A stretch of DNA of 63,614 bases from Flavobacteriaceae bacterium (GTDB taxonomy: Bacteria > Bacteroidota > Bacteroidia > Flavobacteriales > Flavobacteriaceae): assembly GCA_021648445.1 (NCBI GenBank), contig JAKISU010000003.1, positions 1 through 63,614 on the forward strand. The letters run 5' to 3'. Below are positions 1 to 11,358 of this stretch, one piece after another. Position numbers and translations under genes: made by a program. Every line of letters starts with the position of its first letter. Position 1 is the stretch's first letter. The notes under the pieces were generated by a model. That model did no database searches and was not told where the DNA came from. It saw nothing but the letters and a program-made list of their open reading frames with translations.

Positions 1-747
1 GAACAGAACCTCGAATTTGCCAGGTATTACAGTGACAATCATAAAGACATGCTTATAGATTTAGTGCAACAGTTAGACTGTCAACACCTTTTACACAAGC
101 ACCCTGCTCAGTTATCTGGTGGTGAATTACAACGAGTTGCCTATATTAGAGCACTTATACAGATCAAAGGTAACCATATCATACTATTGGATGAGCCTTA
201 TTCTGCATTAGATAAAAAACTTGCCAACACTTCCTTGCACTTATTACACCAATTCAAGAACAACAACCTGATTTTTCTAGTCACACACAATATTTCAGAA
301 CTCTACCAAATCGCAGATGAACTACTTTATATAGACAAAAGCGAAGTGATATTGCATCAATCAATTGAAGCAGCAATGTCTAGTGGCTACAATAGGCTGC
401 CGATTGCCAGTAGGATAAATATTGCAGATAAAATACATATGGACATTTCTACTATTTCTCGGGTAGCAAATAGTAAGTATGTTGACACACCTTATGGCAC
501 AAAATTAATAAAAGAATTTTTTTCTGAATCTATGAAAAACGATAAAGGAGAGGATATTTCAACTCGAAAAATCAAAAATATTTTACAAACCATAATTGAC
601 AATGAAAATAAGCAAAAACCTGTTACTGATGAAAAATTATCTCTTTTGTTAAAGGAAAAAGGATATTTAATTGCTAGAAGAACAGTTGCTAAATATCGTG
701 AACAGTTAAATATACCCGTTGCAAGATTAAGAAAAGTAATTTTATAA
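1..747 (+). CDS. Chimeric ORF open at the left edge: ABC-transporter ATPase fragment (signature LSGGELQRVA, Walker B IILLDEP, VTHN H-loop) fused to sigma-54 RpoN C-terminal DNA-binding domain (RpoN box ARRTVAKYREQLNIP)
   Basis: Frame is open from nt 1; ABC motifs occupy nt ~1-415 and RpoN HTH/RpoN box ~420-747. Confidence 0.85.
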   Translation, partial: EQNLEFARYYSDNHKDMLIDLVQQLDCQHLLHKHPAQLSGGELQRVAYIRALIQIKGNHIILLDEPYSALDKKLANTSLHLLHQFKNNNLIFLVTHNISELYQIADELLYIDKSEVILHQSIEAAMSSGYNRLPIASRINIADKIHMDISTISRVANSKYVDTPYGTKLIKEFFSESMKNDKGEDISTRKIKNILQTIIDNENKQKPVTDEKLSLLLKEKGYLIARRTVAKYREQLNIPVARLRKVIL

Positions 748-750
748 ATC

Positions 751-1359
751 ATGCAATTCTATAAGTTAATATCCTATGTTTTTCATCCACTATTATTTTC
801 CTCTATAGGAAGTTTTATCTACTTATTATTAACACCAAAAAATATCCTAAAAAGGCAAGAATACATCATACTTGCAATCATTTTTATGAGTACTTATATT
901 TTACCTATATTTTTATTGGTTTTATTAAAAAAATTAAACCTAATTGAAACCTATCTTTTAAAAACAATAGAAGAAAGGAAATTTCCAATATTATTCTTTA
1001 TAATATTATCTTTTATGGTTGGAAATTTACTTTTAAATATTAAGGTTGTTAATTTATTAGCCTATTCATTTTTTGGGATTGCTTTAGCTTTAGCTATTAC
1101 TTATATTCTTTTTAACACAAAAATTAAAACCAGCTTACACACATTAGGTATTGGAGGGGTTCTTGGGTTTGTTATTATAATGAGCTATGAATATCAACTC
1201 AATTTTAACTTAATAATAGCTCTTTTATTTATTTTGTCAGGATTAATTTCTGTAGCTCGATTAAAATTAAATGCACACCAACCTAAAGAAGTATATATAG
1301 GTTTTTTATTGGGAATGATAACACAATTTATTAGTTATCAGTTTTATCACAATATGTAA
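751..1359 (+). CDS. Hypothetical multi-pass membrane protein
   Basis: Long ORF with multiple hydrophobic segments, directly after the RpoN-like 3' end. Confidence 0.75.
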   Translation: MQFYKLISYVFHPLLFSSIGSFIYLLLTPKNILKRQEYIILAIIFMSTYILPIFLLVLLKKLNLIETYLLKTIEERKFPILFFIILSFMVGNLLLNIKVVNLLAYSFFGIALALAITYILFNTKIKTSLHTLGIGGVLGFVIIMSYEYQLNFNLIIALLFILSGLISVARLKLNAHQPKEVYIGFLLGMITQFISYQFYHNM

Positions 1360-1994
1360 AAAATTATCCCTAATCTTATATCATGTATATCAATTTTATA
1401 GGAATTATTTTTTGTTTCGTTAAATAAGTTATTTAGACCGTAATAAGCATAAAAATTCCATTTATTATATCCTACAGATAGGGTAACTCCATAAAGAAAT
1501 TCATTAATTTCAATAACATCTTCTACAAGAAAATCTTCTCTTTGCTCTAATCTTGAATTGGTGGCGAAAACGTAAGCTACTTTAAACCCTGGATATACTC
1601 TCAAAAAATTATATTTTTGACTTGTTGAGGTTCTAAATCTAAATTCAAAAGGAGCTTCAATAGTATGCATGGCAATTCTATTATTTAAATTTTCTGAAGG
1701 TAGCTTAACAACATCTTCTGTTACATTAAAATAGTATACATTAAGTCCATAGCCTAAGCCCAAACCAAAACCAATATTACGCCGTTCATTAATAGGTAAA
1801 TCTTTTATAAAACCTAAGGCAAGACCATAAGAAAATCCTGTTCTAGAAATTTGTGGGGGAGTATTTGTCAATCCTACCCAAGTAAAACTTATATAAAGTT
1901 GATCTTCTAAATATTTATTATCTACAAAAGTACTATCGCTTTGTGCATATAAAAAAGAAGAGATAAAAAAGAAAAAAATTATAATCTTTCGCAT
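1347..1994 (-). CDS. PorT-like/outer-membrane beta-barrel protein
   Basis: Signal peptide (FFFISSFLYAQ) and alternating beta-strand pattern ending in a hydrophobic/aromatic strand. Confidence 0.65.
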   Translation of the reverse strand: MRKIIIFFFFISSFLYAQSDSTFVDNKYLEDQLYISFTWVGLTNTPPQISRTGFSYGLALGFIKDLPINERRNIGFGLGLGYGLNVYYFNVTEDVVKLPSENLNNRIAMHTIEAPFEFRFRTSTSQKYNFLRVYPGFKVAYVFATNSRLEQREDFLVEDVIEINEFLYGVTLSVGYNKWNFYAYYGLNNLFNETKNNSYKIDIHDIRLGIIFYIL

Positions 1995-2072
1995 TATATA
2001 TTATTGAAGAATCAAAGATAAACTTTTTCAGAACAAGAGAATTCCTAAAACGAATCAAAGTTGGTATAAAAC

Positions 2073-2105
2073 AAAAAACTCCCAAATAAATTGGGAGCTT
2101 TTTTA
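2073..2105 (-). terminator. Rho-independent terminator downstream of hppA
   Basis: aaaaaactcccaaataaattgggagctttttta: stem with A/T tracts on both sides. Confidence 0.75.
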
Positions 2106-2121
2106 TATATAGTAAAATATT

Positions 2122-4482
2122 TTATTCTCTATTTTCTTTAACCAATTCATCAACTTCTTTACCTTTTAATGTTTTGGTTTCTGTTTTTTCAATACCATTT
2201 TTAGAAGTTGTTGTGGTAATCATCGCTGTTTTTTTACCTTTTTCTTCAGTTACTTTAATTTCTACTTTTTTAGATATCTCATTACTTGAAGTATTTTCTT
2301 CGTATAGTTCAATTGTAGTTGTATTATAAGCTTCCACTTGATCTACATTTAAAGCAATACTTGGTGCAATTACCAATGCCACAACCGACATTAACTTTAA
2401 CAAAATGTTTAATGAAGGTCCTGAAGTATCTTTAAACGGATCTCCAACAGTATCTCCAACAACAGCAGCTTTATGAACCTCTGTTCCTTTTCTGCCATCT
2501 TCTTCAATTGTTTTCTTTGCATTATCCCATGCACCACCAGCATTCGATTGGAAAATAGCCATTAACACACCACATGTTGTTACACCTGCTAATAAACCTC
2601 CTAACATTTCGGCTCCTCCAATAAATCCAACAGCAACAGGAACAGCTATCGCTAATAAACCTGGTAATACCATTTCTCTAATCGAAGCTTTTGTAGAAAT
2701 ATCAATACATTTCCCATAATCTGCAACACCATCAGCTTCATCAAATATTTTTCTATCTTCTGGTGTCGCTTTAGACATATCAGAATCATATTTTCTCATT
2801 ACTGCTAAAGCAGCTTTTAATTGAGGAATTTCTCTAAATTGACGACGAACTTCTTCAATCATTGCCATTGCAGCACGACCAACAGCATTCATAGATAATG
2901 CTGAAAATACAAATGGTAACATACCTCCTACTAATAATCCTGCCATAATGTTTGGTTTAGACACATCAATTGATGTTACATTTGCTGTTTTCATAAAGGC
3001 AGCAAATAATGCTAATGCGGTTAATGCAGCAGAAGCAATTGCAAATCCTTTACCAACTGCAGCTGTTGTATTACCTACGGCATCTAATTTATCAGTACGC
3101 TCACGTACTTCTTTTGGTAATTCTGCCATTTCTGCAATACCACCGGCATTATCACAAATGGGTCCATAAGCATCAACAGCTAATTGAATACCTGTATTGG
3201 CCAACATACCTACAGCAGCAATTGCAATACCATATAAACCTGCAAAATGATGTGATACCATAATTGCTGCAGCAATTAATAAAATAGGAATCATTGTTGA
3301 CATCATACCAACACCTAGGCCGGCAATAATATTTGTTGCCGCTCCTGTTTCTGATTGTTTAACAATTGACATTACAGGTTTTTTACCTGTAGCTGTATAA
3401 TATTCAGTTACCTTACCAACTAATAATCCTGCTACTAAACCGGCAATAGTTGCCAAAAATACACCCATAGATGTATAAGTTATTCCTCCATCAACCCAAG
3501 TTTCCGGTAGCATTTCAATAATTATAAAATAAGAAGAAACCAACATTAAGCCTGCTGAACCAAATTCACCAATATTTAATGCTGTTTGAGGGTTTCCACC
3601 ATCTTTTACTCTAACAAAAAATGTTCCTAAAATAGACATTACAATTCCTACTGCTGCTAATACCAATGGTAAATATACAGCTCCTAGTCCGTCAAAAGCA
3701 CTTTGAAATTCCGGTAATGTAGCATAAATTGCTCCTAATACCATAGTACCAATTATTGAACCTACATATGATTCAAATAAATCTGCTCCCATTCCTGCAA
3801 CATCACCCACATTATCACCCACATTATCAGCAATTGTAGCCGGATTTAATGGATGATCTTCAGGAATCCCTGCTTCAACTTTACCAACCAAATCAGCACC
3901 AACATCAGCAGCTTTAGTATAAATACCTCCACCAACACGTGCAAATAATGCGATAGAAGAGGCTCCTAATGAAAATCCAGATAGTACATTTAATATTTCG
4001 CCTATTTCCCATCCTTGACCACTATATATCATAAACAATCCGCTCAATCCTAACACACCTAAGCCAACAACACCTAATCCCATTACAGCACCTCCTGCAA
4101 AAGCAACTTCTAATGCTTTACCTAAAGAAGTTCTTGCAGCGTGTGTAGTTCTTACATTTGCTTTGGTGGCAACTTTCATTCCGATAAAACCTGCTAAAGC
4201 TGAACAAAAAGCACCCACAATAAATGATACAGCTACCATTCCGTTAGAACCTGCTTCTGAAGCTCCCTTAAAATACAATAAGACTGCTACTGCAACTACA
4301 AAAATTGCCAACACTTTGTATTCAGCCTTTAAAAATGACATTGCGCCATCAGCAATATTCTTAGCAATTCTTGACATTTTAGCATCTCCTTCTTCTTGTT
4401 TTGAAACCCACATATTCTTAATGAATACAAAAACCAGCGCTAGAATACCAAATGCAGGTAAATAATTTACAATAAATTCCAT
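2122..4482 (-). CDS. hppA: Membrane-bound ion-translocating pyrophosphatase
   Basis: [44 protein letters not shown] and [27 protein letters not shown] motifs. Confidence 0.97.
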   Translation of the reverse strand: MEFIVNYLPAFGILALVFVFIKNMWVSKQEEGDAKMSRIAKNIADGAMSFLKAEYKVLAIFVVAVAVLLYFKGASEAGSNGMVAVSFIVGAFCSALAGFIGMKVATKANVRTTHAARTSLGKALEVAFAGGAVMGLGVVGLGVLGLSGLFMIYSGQGWEIGEILNVLSGFSLGASSIALFARVGGGIYTKAADVGADLVGKVEAGIPEDHPLNPATIADNVGDNVGDVAGMGADLFESYVGSIIGTMVLGAIYATLPEFQSAFDGLGAVYLPLVLAAVGIVMSILGTFFVRVKDGGNPQTALNIGEFGSAGLMLVSSYFIIIEMLPETWVDGGITYTSMGVFLATIAGLVAGLLVGKVTEYYTATGKKPVMSIVKQSETGAATNIIAGLGVGMMSTMIPILLIAAAIMVSHHFAGLYGIAIAAVGMLANTGIQLAVDAYGPICDNAGGIAEMAELPKEVRERTDKLDAVGNTTAAVGKGFAIASAALTALALFAAFMKTANVTSIDVSKPNIMAGLLVGGMLPFVFSALSMNAVGRAAMAMIEEVRRQFREIPQLKAALAVMRKYDSDMSKATPEDRKIFDEADGVADYGKCIDISTKASIREMVLPGLLAIAVPVAVGFIGGAEMLGGLLAGVTTCGVLMAIFQSNAGGAWDNAKKTIEEDGRKGTEVHKAAVVGDTVGDPFKDTSGPSLNILLKLMSVVALVIAPSIALNVDQVEAYNTTTIELYEENTSSNEISKKVEIKVTEEKGKKTAMITTTTSKNGIEKTETKTLKGKEVDELVKENRE

Positions 4483-4540
4483 TTTTTATTTCTTTGATTT
4501 AATTAATTTTCAGATGCGCAAAAGTAGTGAAATATAGTAG

Positions 4541-4577
4541 AAAAAAAAAACCATCCTTAAATTTAAGGATGGTTTGA
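4541..4577 (-). terminator. Terminator downstream of ppa
   Basis: aaaccatccttaaatttaaggatggttt perfect stem flanked by A/T run. Confidence 0.75.
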
Positions 4578-4600
4578 TTTATAAGTAGTTACTATATCTA

Positions 4601-5128
4601 TTATATCGTAAATGTTCTCTTTTTTTTATGTTCGCTTGAATCATATCTTTCTGTACATTTTTCCAGAATATCATACGCTTTGTTTACATCACTCCAACCA
4701 CCTACATCAACTTTCTTTTCTTCTAAATCTTTATACACTTGAAAGAAATGTTCAATCTCTTTTAATTGATGTGGATTCATATCTGAAATATCATTTAACC
4801 GATTCCATATAGGATCAGATATAGGAACACAAATTAATTTTTCATCAGGTCCTTTTTCATCAGTCATATGAAATACGCCAATGGCTTTGACTTCCATTAC
4901 ACACATCGGGAATGTAGGTTCTGTCCCTAATACCAAAACATCTAACGGATCTTTATCTAACGCCAATGTTTCAGGTATAAAACCATAATCACCGGGATAC
5001 ATCATTGATGAAAATAACATTCTGTCAAATCTAATCTTATTCAGTACAAAATCATATTCATACTTGTTTCTGCTTCCTTTAGGTATTTCAATTAATACAT
5101 CAAAGGTATCTTTTACTTTTATTGTCAT
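4601..5128 (-). CDS. ppa: Soluble inorganic pyrophosphatase
   Basis: IEIPKGSRNKYEYD...YPGDYGFIPETLALDKDPLDVLVL family I PPase motifs. Confidence 0.96.
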   Translation of the reverse strand: MTIKVKDTFDVLIEIPKGSRNKYEYDFVLNKIRFDRMLFSSMMYPGDYGFIPETLALDKDPLDVLVLGTEPTFPMCVMEVKAIGVFHMTDEKGPDEKLICVPISDPIWNRLNDISDMNPHQLKEIEHFFQVYKDLEEKKVDVGGWSDVNKAYDILEKCTERYDSSEHKKKRTFTI

Positions 5129-5205
5129 TTTTTCTTTTTTAGAATTTTAGGCAAAAATACGAAAACAATGACTCATTTAAAACCAAACTATTTAAAAATA
5201 TTTTC

Positions 5206-5213
5206 TAGATTTG
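5206..5213 (+). promoter_or_regulatory. Bacteroidota -7 box TAGATTTG upstream of tRNA-Leu
   Basis: Match to TAnnTTTG ~15 nt before the tRNA. Confidence 0.5.
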
Positions 5214-5227
5214 CAGTCTCTTAAATT

Positions 5228-5309
5228 GCCTTGGTGGCGGAATTGGTAGACGCGCTGGATTCAAAATCCAGTTCTTTCGAGAGTGTGGGTTCGATTCCCA
5301 CCCAAGGTA
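5228..5309 (+). tRNA. tRNA-Leu (anticodon CAA)
   Basis: Acceptor GCCTTGG/CCAAGGT, anticodon loop TTCAAAA, T-arm GGTTCGATTCC, long variable arm. Confidence 0.95.
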
Positions 5310-5328
5310 CAAACAACAACACAACTAA

Positions 5329-6270
5329 ATGAAACAAAAAGTACCTAAGCCAAAACTCTTCGCTTGCTCACAATCATTAGAATTAGCTGAAAAAATAGCA
5401 AAAGCTTTTGGGGCTGAGCTTGGGAAGTCTAAAAAGAATATTTTTAGTGATGGTGAGTTTCAAGTCTCTTTTGAAGAATCTATTAGAGGAAGACGAATTT
5501 TTATTATCGGCTCAACTTTCCCTTCCTCAGATAATTTAATGGAAATGTTATTGATGATCGATGCTGCAAAACGCGCATCTGCACGTCATATAACGGCCGT
5601 TATTCCTTATTTCGGATGGGCAAGACAAGACAGAAAAGACAAGCCTAGGGTGCCTATTGCTGCAAAGATGGTTGCTAACTTATTACAAGCCGCTGGTGCT
5701 ACCAGAATTATAACAATGGATCTACATGCTGATCAAATTCAAGGGTTTTTTGAGAAACCCGTTGATCACTTATATGCCTCAACTATCTTTTTACCAAGTA
5801 TCAAAAAATTAAATTTAAATAATATAACCATTGCATCTCCAGACATGGGAGGTTCAAAAAGAGCTTATGCCTATTCTAAATTTTTAGAAAGTGAAGTTGT
5901 TATTTGCTATAAACAACGCAAAAAAGCAAATGTTATCTCTCATATGGAATTGATTGGAGAGGTAAAAGGTAGAAATGTTATTATTGTTGACGATATGGTT
6001 GATACTGCAGGAACGCTCACTAAAGCAGCTGATTTAATGATGGAAAAAGGGGCTCTAAGTGTACGTGCTATTTGTACACATGCTGTGCTTTCGGGTGAAG
6101 CATATAGTCGTATTGAGAACTCTAAATTAAAGGAGTTAATTATTACTGATACAATCCCTTTAAAAAAGGATATTTCTAAAATAAAAGTTATATCTTGCGC
6201 CCCTTTATTTGCTGATGTGATGCATAAGGTTCAAAGCAACCAATCAATCAGTGATCAATTTTTAATGTAA
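5329..6270 (+). CDS. prs: Ribose-phosphate pyrophosphokinase
   Basis: PRPP motif [26 protein letters not shown]. Confidence 0.97.
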   Translation: MKQKVPKPKLFACSQSLELAEKIAKAFGAELGKSKKNIFSDGEFQVSFEESIRGRRIFIIGSTFPSSDNLMEMLLMIDAAKRASARHITAVIPYFGWARQDRKDKPRVPIAAKMVANLLQAAGATRIITMDLHADQIQGFFEKPVDHLYASTIFLPSIKKLNLNNITIASPDMGGSKRAYAYSKFLESEVVICYKQRKKANVISHMELIGEVKGRNVIIVDDMVDTAGTLTKAADLMMEKGALSVRAICTHAVLSGEAYSRIENSKLKELIITDTIPLKKDISKIKVISCAPLFADVMHKVQSNQSISDQFLM

Positions 6271-6287
6271 ATAAATTTAAAAAAAAA

Positions 6288-6971
6288 ATGAAATCTATTA
6301 CAATCAAAGGATCTCAAAGAGAAAGCGTGGGTAAGGTAGCTACCAAAGCTCTACGTAATGCTGGAAAGGTTCCTTGCGTATTATACGGAGGAGACAGACC
6401 AATTCACTTTTCAGCTGATGAATTATCGTTCAAAAACTTGGTTTATACTCCAAATGTTTATACTGCAACGATTGAACTAGAAAGTGGTGAAAAATTAAAT
6501 GCCATTTTACAAGATATTCAGTTCCATCCGGTAACTGATAAAATTTTGCATATTGACTTTTATCAATTGTTTGATGATAAAGAAGTTACTATGAATATTC
6601 CTGTTAAGTTAATTGGAAATGCTCCCGGAGTTATGAATGGTGGTGTATTACGTTTTCCTAATCGACACTTAAGAGTAAAAGCTTTACCAGCTGATTTACC
6701 AGATTTTATCAACGCTAAAATTTCTAAATTGAAGATTGGAGATAAAATATTTGTTGAAGATGTAAAAGATGATGCATATTCAATTTTGCATCCAGATCAA
6801 ATGGTAGTTGTTCAAGTAAGAATGGCACGTGCTGCAATAGTTGATGAGGTTGAAGAAGAGGAAGGTGAAGAAGGTGCTGAAGGAGAAGAAGGAACTCCAA
6901 CTGAAGGTGGTGATAAACCAACTCAAGGTGGTGACAAAGCTCCTACTGCTGAAGGTAATACTAAAGAATAG
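6288..6971 (+). CDS. rplY: 50S ribosomal protein L25/general stress protein Ctc
   Basis: N-terminal L25 domain ([14 protein letters not shown]), TL5 C-terminal domain, acidic low-complexity tail. Confidence 0.93.
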   Translation: MKSITIKGSQRESVGKVATKALRNAGKVPCVLYGGDRPIHFSADELSFKNLVYTPNVYTATIELESGEKLNAILQDIQFHPVTDKILHIDFYQLFDDKEVTMNIPVKLIGNAPGVMNGGVLRFPNRHLRVKALPADLPDFINAKISKLKIGDKIFVEDVKDDAYSILHPDQMVVVQVRMARAAIVDEVEEEEGEEGAEGEEGTPTEGGDKPTQGGDKAPTAEGNTKE

Positions 6972-6991
6972 TTCACTTTTATAAAATTTAT

Positions 6992-7025
6992 TAAAAAGGC
7001 TTCGTTTTCGCGGAGCTTTTTTTAT
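6992..7025 (+). terminator. Probable terminator after rplY
   Basis: aaaaaggcttcgttttcgcggagctttttttattttt imperfect stem plus T-run. Confidence 0.55.
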
Positions 7026-7034
7026 TTTTACCTA

Positions 7035-7661
7035 ATGAACTTTTTTTCTCAATTAAAATCTTTTTTTGGTATTCAAAAAGATACTACTGATATTATGAAA
7101 AAATACTTGATAGTTGGACTCGGAAATATTGGTGCAGAATATGATAATACTAGGCATAATATTGGCTTCAAAATTTTAGATGAATTAGCTCTTAAAGAAA
7201 GTGCCACTTTTGAAAGTCAAAAATTAGGAGCTATCACAAAATTCAGGTTTAAAGGCAGAACATTTATCTTACTAAAACCTTCAACTTATATGAATTTGAG
7301 TGGCAAAGCTGTTAAATATTGGCAAATAAAAGAAAGAATTGGACTAGAAAACACATTAGTTGTCTGTGATGATCTAAATATTCCTTTCGGAACTATCCGC
7401 TTAAAAGCTAAAGGAAGTGATGGAGGGCATAATGGTTTAAAAGATATTAACGCTGTTTTGAACACTCAAAATTATCCTCGTTTTAGATTTGGGGTTAGTG
7501 ATGAGTTTAAAAAAGGAAAACAAACTGATTATGTATTAGGAAAATGGAATGATGGTGAAAACTCAAAACTCTCTGAAAGATTAGATAAAGCTTGTGCTCT
7601 TATTAAATCTTTCGGAACTTCAGGGTTAGCAAATACAATGAGTGAATTTAATGGGAAATAA
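7035..7661 (+). CDS. pth: Peptidyl-tRNA hydrolase (core begins at MKKYLIVGLGN, ~7095)
   Basis: IVGLGNIGAEYDNTRHNIGF; KAKGSDGGHNGLKD. Confidence 0.95.
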   Translation: MNFFSQLKSFFGIQKDTTDIMKKYLIVGLGNIGAEYDNTRHNIGFKILDELALKESATFESQKLGAITKFRFKGRTFILLKPSTYMNLSGKAVKYWQIKERIGLENTLVVCDDLNIPFGTIRLKAKGSDGGHNGLKDINAVLNTQNYPRFRFGVSDEFKKGKQTDYVLGKWNDGENSKLSERLDKACALIKSFGTSGLANTMSEFNGK

Positions 7662-7871
7662 ATTTCTGTAAATATCATAATCTTATACTAAACGATATTT
7701 GTTTTTAATATAAAATTCTTTTGGCTGGATGACCGAAGTCAGAAGTTAGAAGAAATTTCTTTGGTTATCCGCCTTCAAACTTTTATCAAAATAAGAGCTA
7801 CTTAAAGAAACTATAGGGCACCTCTATAATTCAGTGTCCTTTATATCATCAAGTGAAATAATCATAGTAAA

Positions 7872-9725
7872 TTACTCTACTGTAACAGATTTTGCTAAAT
7901 TTCTTGGTTGGTCAACATTACAATCTCTCATTACTGCAATATAATAAGATAATAACTGTAAAGGAATTGTTGTTAACAAAGGTGTTAATGCCTCTTCAGT
8001 ATCCGGAATCTCAATTACATGATCTGCAATTTCTTTAACTACAGTATCTCCTTCGGTTACTATTGCAATAATTTTTCCTTGTCTAGATTTTATTTCTTGA
8101 ATATTACTAACTACTTTATCATAATGACCTCTATTGGTTGCAATAACAACTACCGGCATTCTATCATCAATTAATGCAATCGGACCATGCTTCATTTCTG
8201 CTGCAGGATAACCTTCGGCATGAATATAAGAGATCTCTTTTAGTTTTAATGCACCTTCTAAAGCAACAGGAAAATTAAATCCTCTTCCTAAATACAAGAA
8301 GTTGGTTGATAATAGATACTTTCTCGCTATTTCTTCAACTTTCGAATCAATCTCTAAAAGTTTCTCTACTTTACTCGGAATGAGCTCCATTTCTTGTAAA
8401 TACATTCTAAAGTCACTACTCGTCATAGTTCCTTTGGCTCTTGCTAATCGTAAAGCTATTAATGTTAATACTGTAATTTGAGTAGTAAATGCTTTGGTAG
8501 AAGCTACACCAATTTCTGGTCCGGCATGTGTATAAGCTCCTGCATCTGATTCTCTACTAATAGAAGATCCTACTACATTACAAACCCCAAATACAAAAGC
8601 GCCTTTAGATTTTGCTAATTTAATTGCAGCTAAAGTATCTGCTGTTTCACCAGATTGAGAAATGGCTATAACAACATCTTTTTCTGTAATAATTGGATTT
8701 CTATATCTAAATTCTGAGGCATATTCTACTTCAACCGGAATTCTTGCAAACTCTTCAAAAATATATTCAGCAACAAGACCTGCATGCCAAGAAGTTCCGC
8801 AGGCAACAATAAGAATACGTTCAGCATTTAAAAAACGTTTCATATTATCTTCTACCCCAGCCATTTTTATAATAGCTTCGTCTCTTAATAGTCTTCCTCT
8901 GAATGTATCTGTAATAGCTCTAGGTTGCTCATGAATTTCTTTAAGCATAAAATGGTCATAACCACCTTTTTCAATCTGTTCAAGGTTCATTTGTAGTTCC
9001 TGTATATCTGCAGCAACTATAGAATCATCATTAATCTTTCTAATTTCAATATCTCTTCCTACTTTTATAATTGCCATTTCTTCATCTTCAAGATAGATAG
9101 CGTCTTTAGTATATTCAAGAAAAGGAGATGCATCGGAAGCAATAAAAAATTCAGTATTATCTTTACCTATTCCAATAGCAATTGGGCTACCTAATTTAGC
9201 TACAACAATTTCATCTGGTTTTTCTATATCGAAAACAGCAATTGCAAAAGCACCAACTACTTCATTGAGTGCAATTTGAACTGCTTTACCCAATTTCACA
9301 TTGTTTTTACTTTTCACCTCTTCAATTAAATTGATAAGTACTTCTGTATCGGTATCACTATTAAAAATATAACCTCTGTTAGTTAATTCTTTTTTTAGGG
9401 TATCATAATTCTCAATAATTCCATTATGAACAATTACTAAATTACCCGATTGGGAAGTGTGTGGGTGAGAATTGACATCATTTGGCACTCCATGTGTTGC
9501 CCAACGCGTATGACCTATTCCTAAATTTCCTTCTTTAGATATTTCTGCATCAACCCTTTCTATCAGGTCACTAACTTTTCCTTTGGTTTTTGAAAGGTTG
9601 ATTTTGCTACCATCAAAAAGCATTATACCGGCACTATCATAACCTCTGTATTCTAGACGCTGCAACCCATTCATAATAATTGGATAAGCATCTCTGTAAC
9701 CTATATAACCTGTAATACCACACAT
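7872..9725 (-). CDS. glmS: Glutamine--fructose-6-phosphate aminotransferase (isomerizing)
   Basis: MCGITGYIG N-terminal nucleophile Cys, SIS domains, terminal NLAKSVTVE. Confidence 0.98.
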   Translation of the reverse strand: MCGITGYIGYRDAYPIIMNGLQRLEYRGYDSAGIMLFDGSKINLSKTKGKVSDLIERVDAEISKEGNLGIGHTRWATHGVPNDVNSHPHTSQSGNLVIVHNGIIENYDTLKKELTNRGYIFNSDTDTEVLINLIEEVKSKNNVKLGKAVQIALNEVVGAFAIAVFDIEKPDEIVVAKLGSPIAIGIGKDNTEFFIASDASPFLEYTKDAIYLEDEEMAIIKVGRDIEIRKINDDSIVAADIQELQMNLEQIEKGGYDHFMLKEIHEQPRAITDTFRGRLLRDEAIIKMAGVEDNMKRFLNAERILIVACGTSWHAGLVAEYIFEEFARIPVEVEYASEFRYRNPIITEKDVVIAISQSGETADTLAAIKLAKSKGAFVFGVCNVVGSSISRESDAGAYTHAGPEIGVASTKAFTTQITVLTLIALRLARAKGTMTSSDFRMYLQEMELIPSKVEKLLEIDSKVEEIARKYLLSTNFLYLGRGFNFPVALEGALKLKEISYIHAEGYPAAEMKHGPIALIDDRMPVVVIATNRGHYDKVVSNIQEIKSRQGKIIAIVTEGDTVVKEIADHVIEIPDTEEALTPLLTTIPLQLLSYYIAVMRDCNVDQPRNLAKSVTVE

Positions 9726-9753
9726 AGCAATTGTTTTTTGTCTTATACCAATA

Positions 9754-11337
9754 TTAATCGTTATTGATTGTATAAAATATCTCTAATTTTAATCTTTGAG
9801 GATCATTTTCATCTAACAATTTATTCCCTTTTAAAACTACACCTTTAGCTATCCAACTGAAATCATCAATGTTTGTATCGTCTATTACTAAAGGTACATC
9901 AGTTGAATGAAATACTTTAAGTCCAAACTTAACCGGCTTTTCATCATCAGATTTTAAAAATTCTGAAATATAATCTGTAATTCTAAACTTATATTTTATT
10001 GGTTTATTGTCTTCATCTCTTTCTAAAACGCCTCCAATACCTCCGACTTGAACTTCTGTAATAACATCTAATATTTGAGAGTTATCATCGTAATTATATA
10101 GTAATAATTGATCAGGCACTTTTTCTTGCGTAAAACTATTATCATCTAAATACAAGGTAAGATTAGCTTCATTAATGAGCCAATTTTTATCTCTCATTTC
10201 ATTTATAGCATCATCGCTAAGAAGTAGTTCTACAACACCCATTGAACCTGAAGCACCTTGAATGTATAACTTATCTTCTCCATTAATAAGATCAGGACTT
10301 ACAAAACGTTCGTTTATGCTAGCTAATGATCCTAAATAATCTCTATTGTACTGATTCGCTCTTATTCCGCTTAAAGGGAAAATCATTGTCTGTTTTGTCC
10401 GAACTGGTACATCTGTATCATCAGTATCTCCATCATTATTTAAATCTGTATCAGTCTCGTCTGTTAAAATCGTATTTGTATAATAAATTCTTACATTAGC
10501 ATTAGACATTGCTAATGCCATTAATGATCCATCCTTGTTAACATCTTCTTCAGCTTTAATAATAATACCTCTAAAAAAATCAATAAAACTATCTCTTGAA
10601 TCTAATACACCTGTGTTTTGCTGATTGATAAAATTATTCCTAAAAAAGACTGTATCTAATGACATTTTAATTGAGGGAATACTATTTTCAGCTTTTATAG
10701 TATCTGTATCATCAACTGTATTTGAATCATCATCTAAAAACCTTCTCTTTACATATAATACGGTATCATTTCTTTCAGGATTAAATAATTGAGAATACAA
10801 AAGTGTTTTTTCATTATATGTCTCATTAGAATAATATTTTTTGTTTTTTGTAGGGTCTAATGGCTCTAAGGCATTTAAAAATGTTCCAGATTCATACACT
10901 GAAATGTTATATTCAGTTTCTTGATTGCCAAATATAGAATCTAATTTAAATTGTGGTTTTCCGTCACTATAATTATCCTCTCTTGTTGCATAATATGGTA
11001 TATCTAATATTACCGCATCTATAGATACATTATTACCAAAATCAGTTGAAGTTGGCAAACCTAATTGACTTACAAATAATGTTTTGATATATCCGAAATT
11101 ATCATCTTCGAGAATTCCTAACAAGTATTCAGGAATACCATCAACTCTTGATGATTCAACATTTTTATTGTAAGCAATTACTTCAAAAATTGTATCGCTA
11201 GTTGCAAACTCATTATTATCAACAAGCCCAACACCGATATTTTCGAAATCTCTTTCGCAGGCTATTACACTAAGTAAAACAAGGCTAAGTAAACCAATAT
11301 ATTTTACACTGTTTACAATTTTTTTTGTCATAAACAT
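9754..11337 (-). CDS. DUF4270-like lipoprotein
   Basis: Lipobox LLSVIAC; position between glmS and GT5 protein. Confidence 0.75.
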   Translation of the reverse strand: MFMTKKIVNSVKYIGLLSLVLLSVIACERDFENIGVGLVDNNEFATSDTIFEVIAYNKNVESSRVDGIPEYLLGILEDDNFGYIKTLFVSQLGLPTSTDFGNNVSIDAVILDIPYYATREDNYSDGKPQFKLDSIFGNQETEYNISVYESGTFLNALEPLDPTKNKKYYSNETYNEKTLLYSQLFNPERNDTVLYVKRRFLDDDSNTVDDTDTIKAENSIPSIKMSLDTVFFRNNFINQQNTGVLDSRDSFIDFFRGIIIKAEEDVNKDGSLMALAMSNANVRIYYTNTILTDETDTDLNNDGDTDDTDVPVRTKQTMIFPLSGIRANQYNRDYLGSLASINERFVSPDLINGEDKLYIQGASGSMGVVELLLSDDAINEMRDKNWLINEANLTLYLDDNSFTQEKVPDQLLLYNYDDNSQILDVITEVQVGGIGGVLERDEDNKPIKYKFRITDYISEFLKSDDEKPVKFGLKVFHSTDVPLVIDDTNIDDFSWIAKGVVLKGNKLLDENDPQRLKLEIFYTINND

Positions 11338-11358
11338 AAAATTATTTTATTGTTATTT

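Noticed and set aside
2948-4465. Plus-strand ORFs (2948-3169, 3009-3263, 4163-4465) opposite hppA
   Set aside because: Antisense shadows of a strongly conserved gene; no recognisable motifs.
6724-6921. Leu-rich minus-strand ORF opposite rplY
   Set aside because: Antisense of the acidic low-complexity rplY tail.
7680-7870. Potential regulatory RNA upstream of prs/pth or downstream of glmS
   Set aside because: No convincing structure or conserved motif; glmS is transcribed toward this region, so it is its 3' side.
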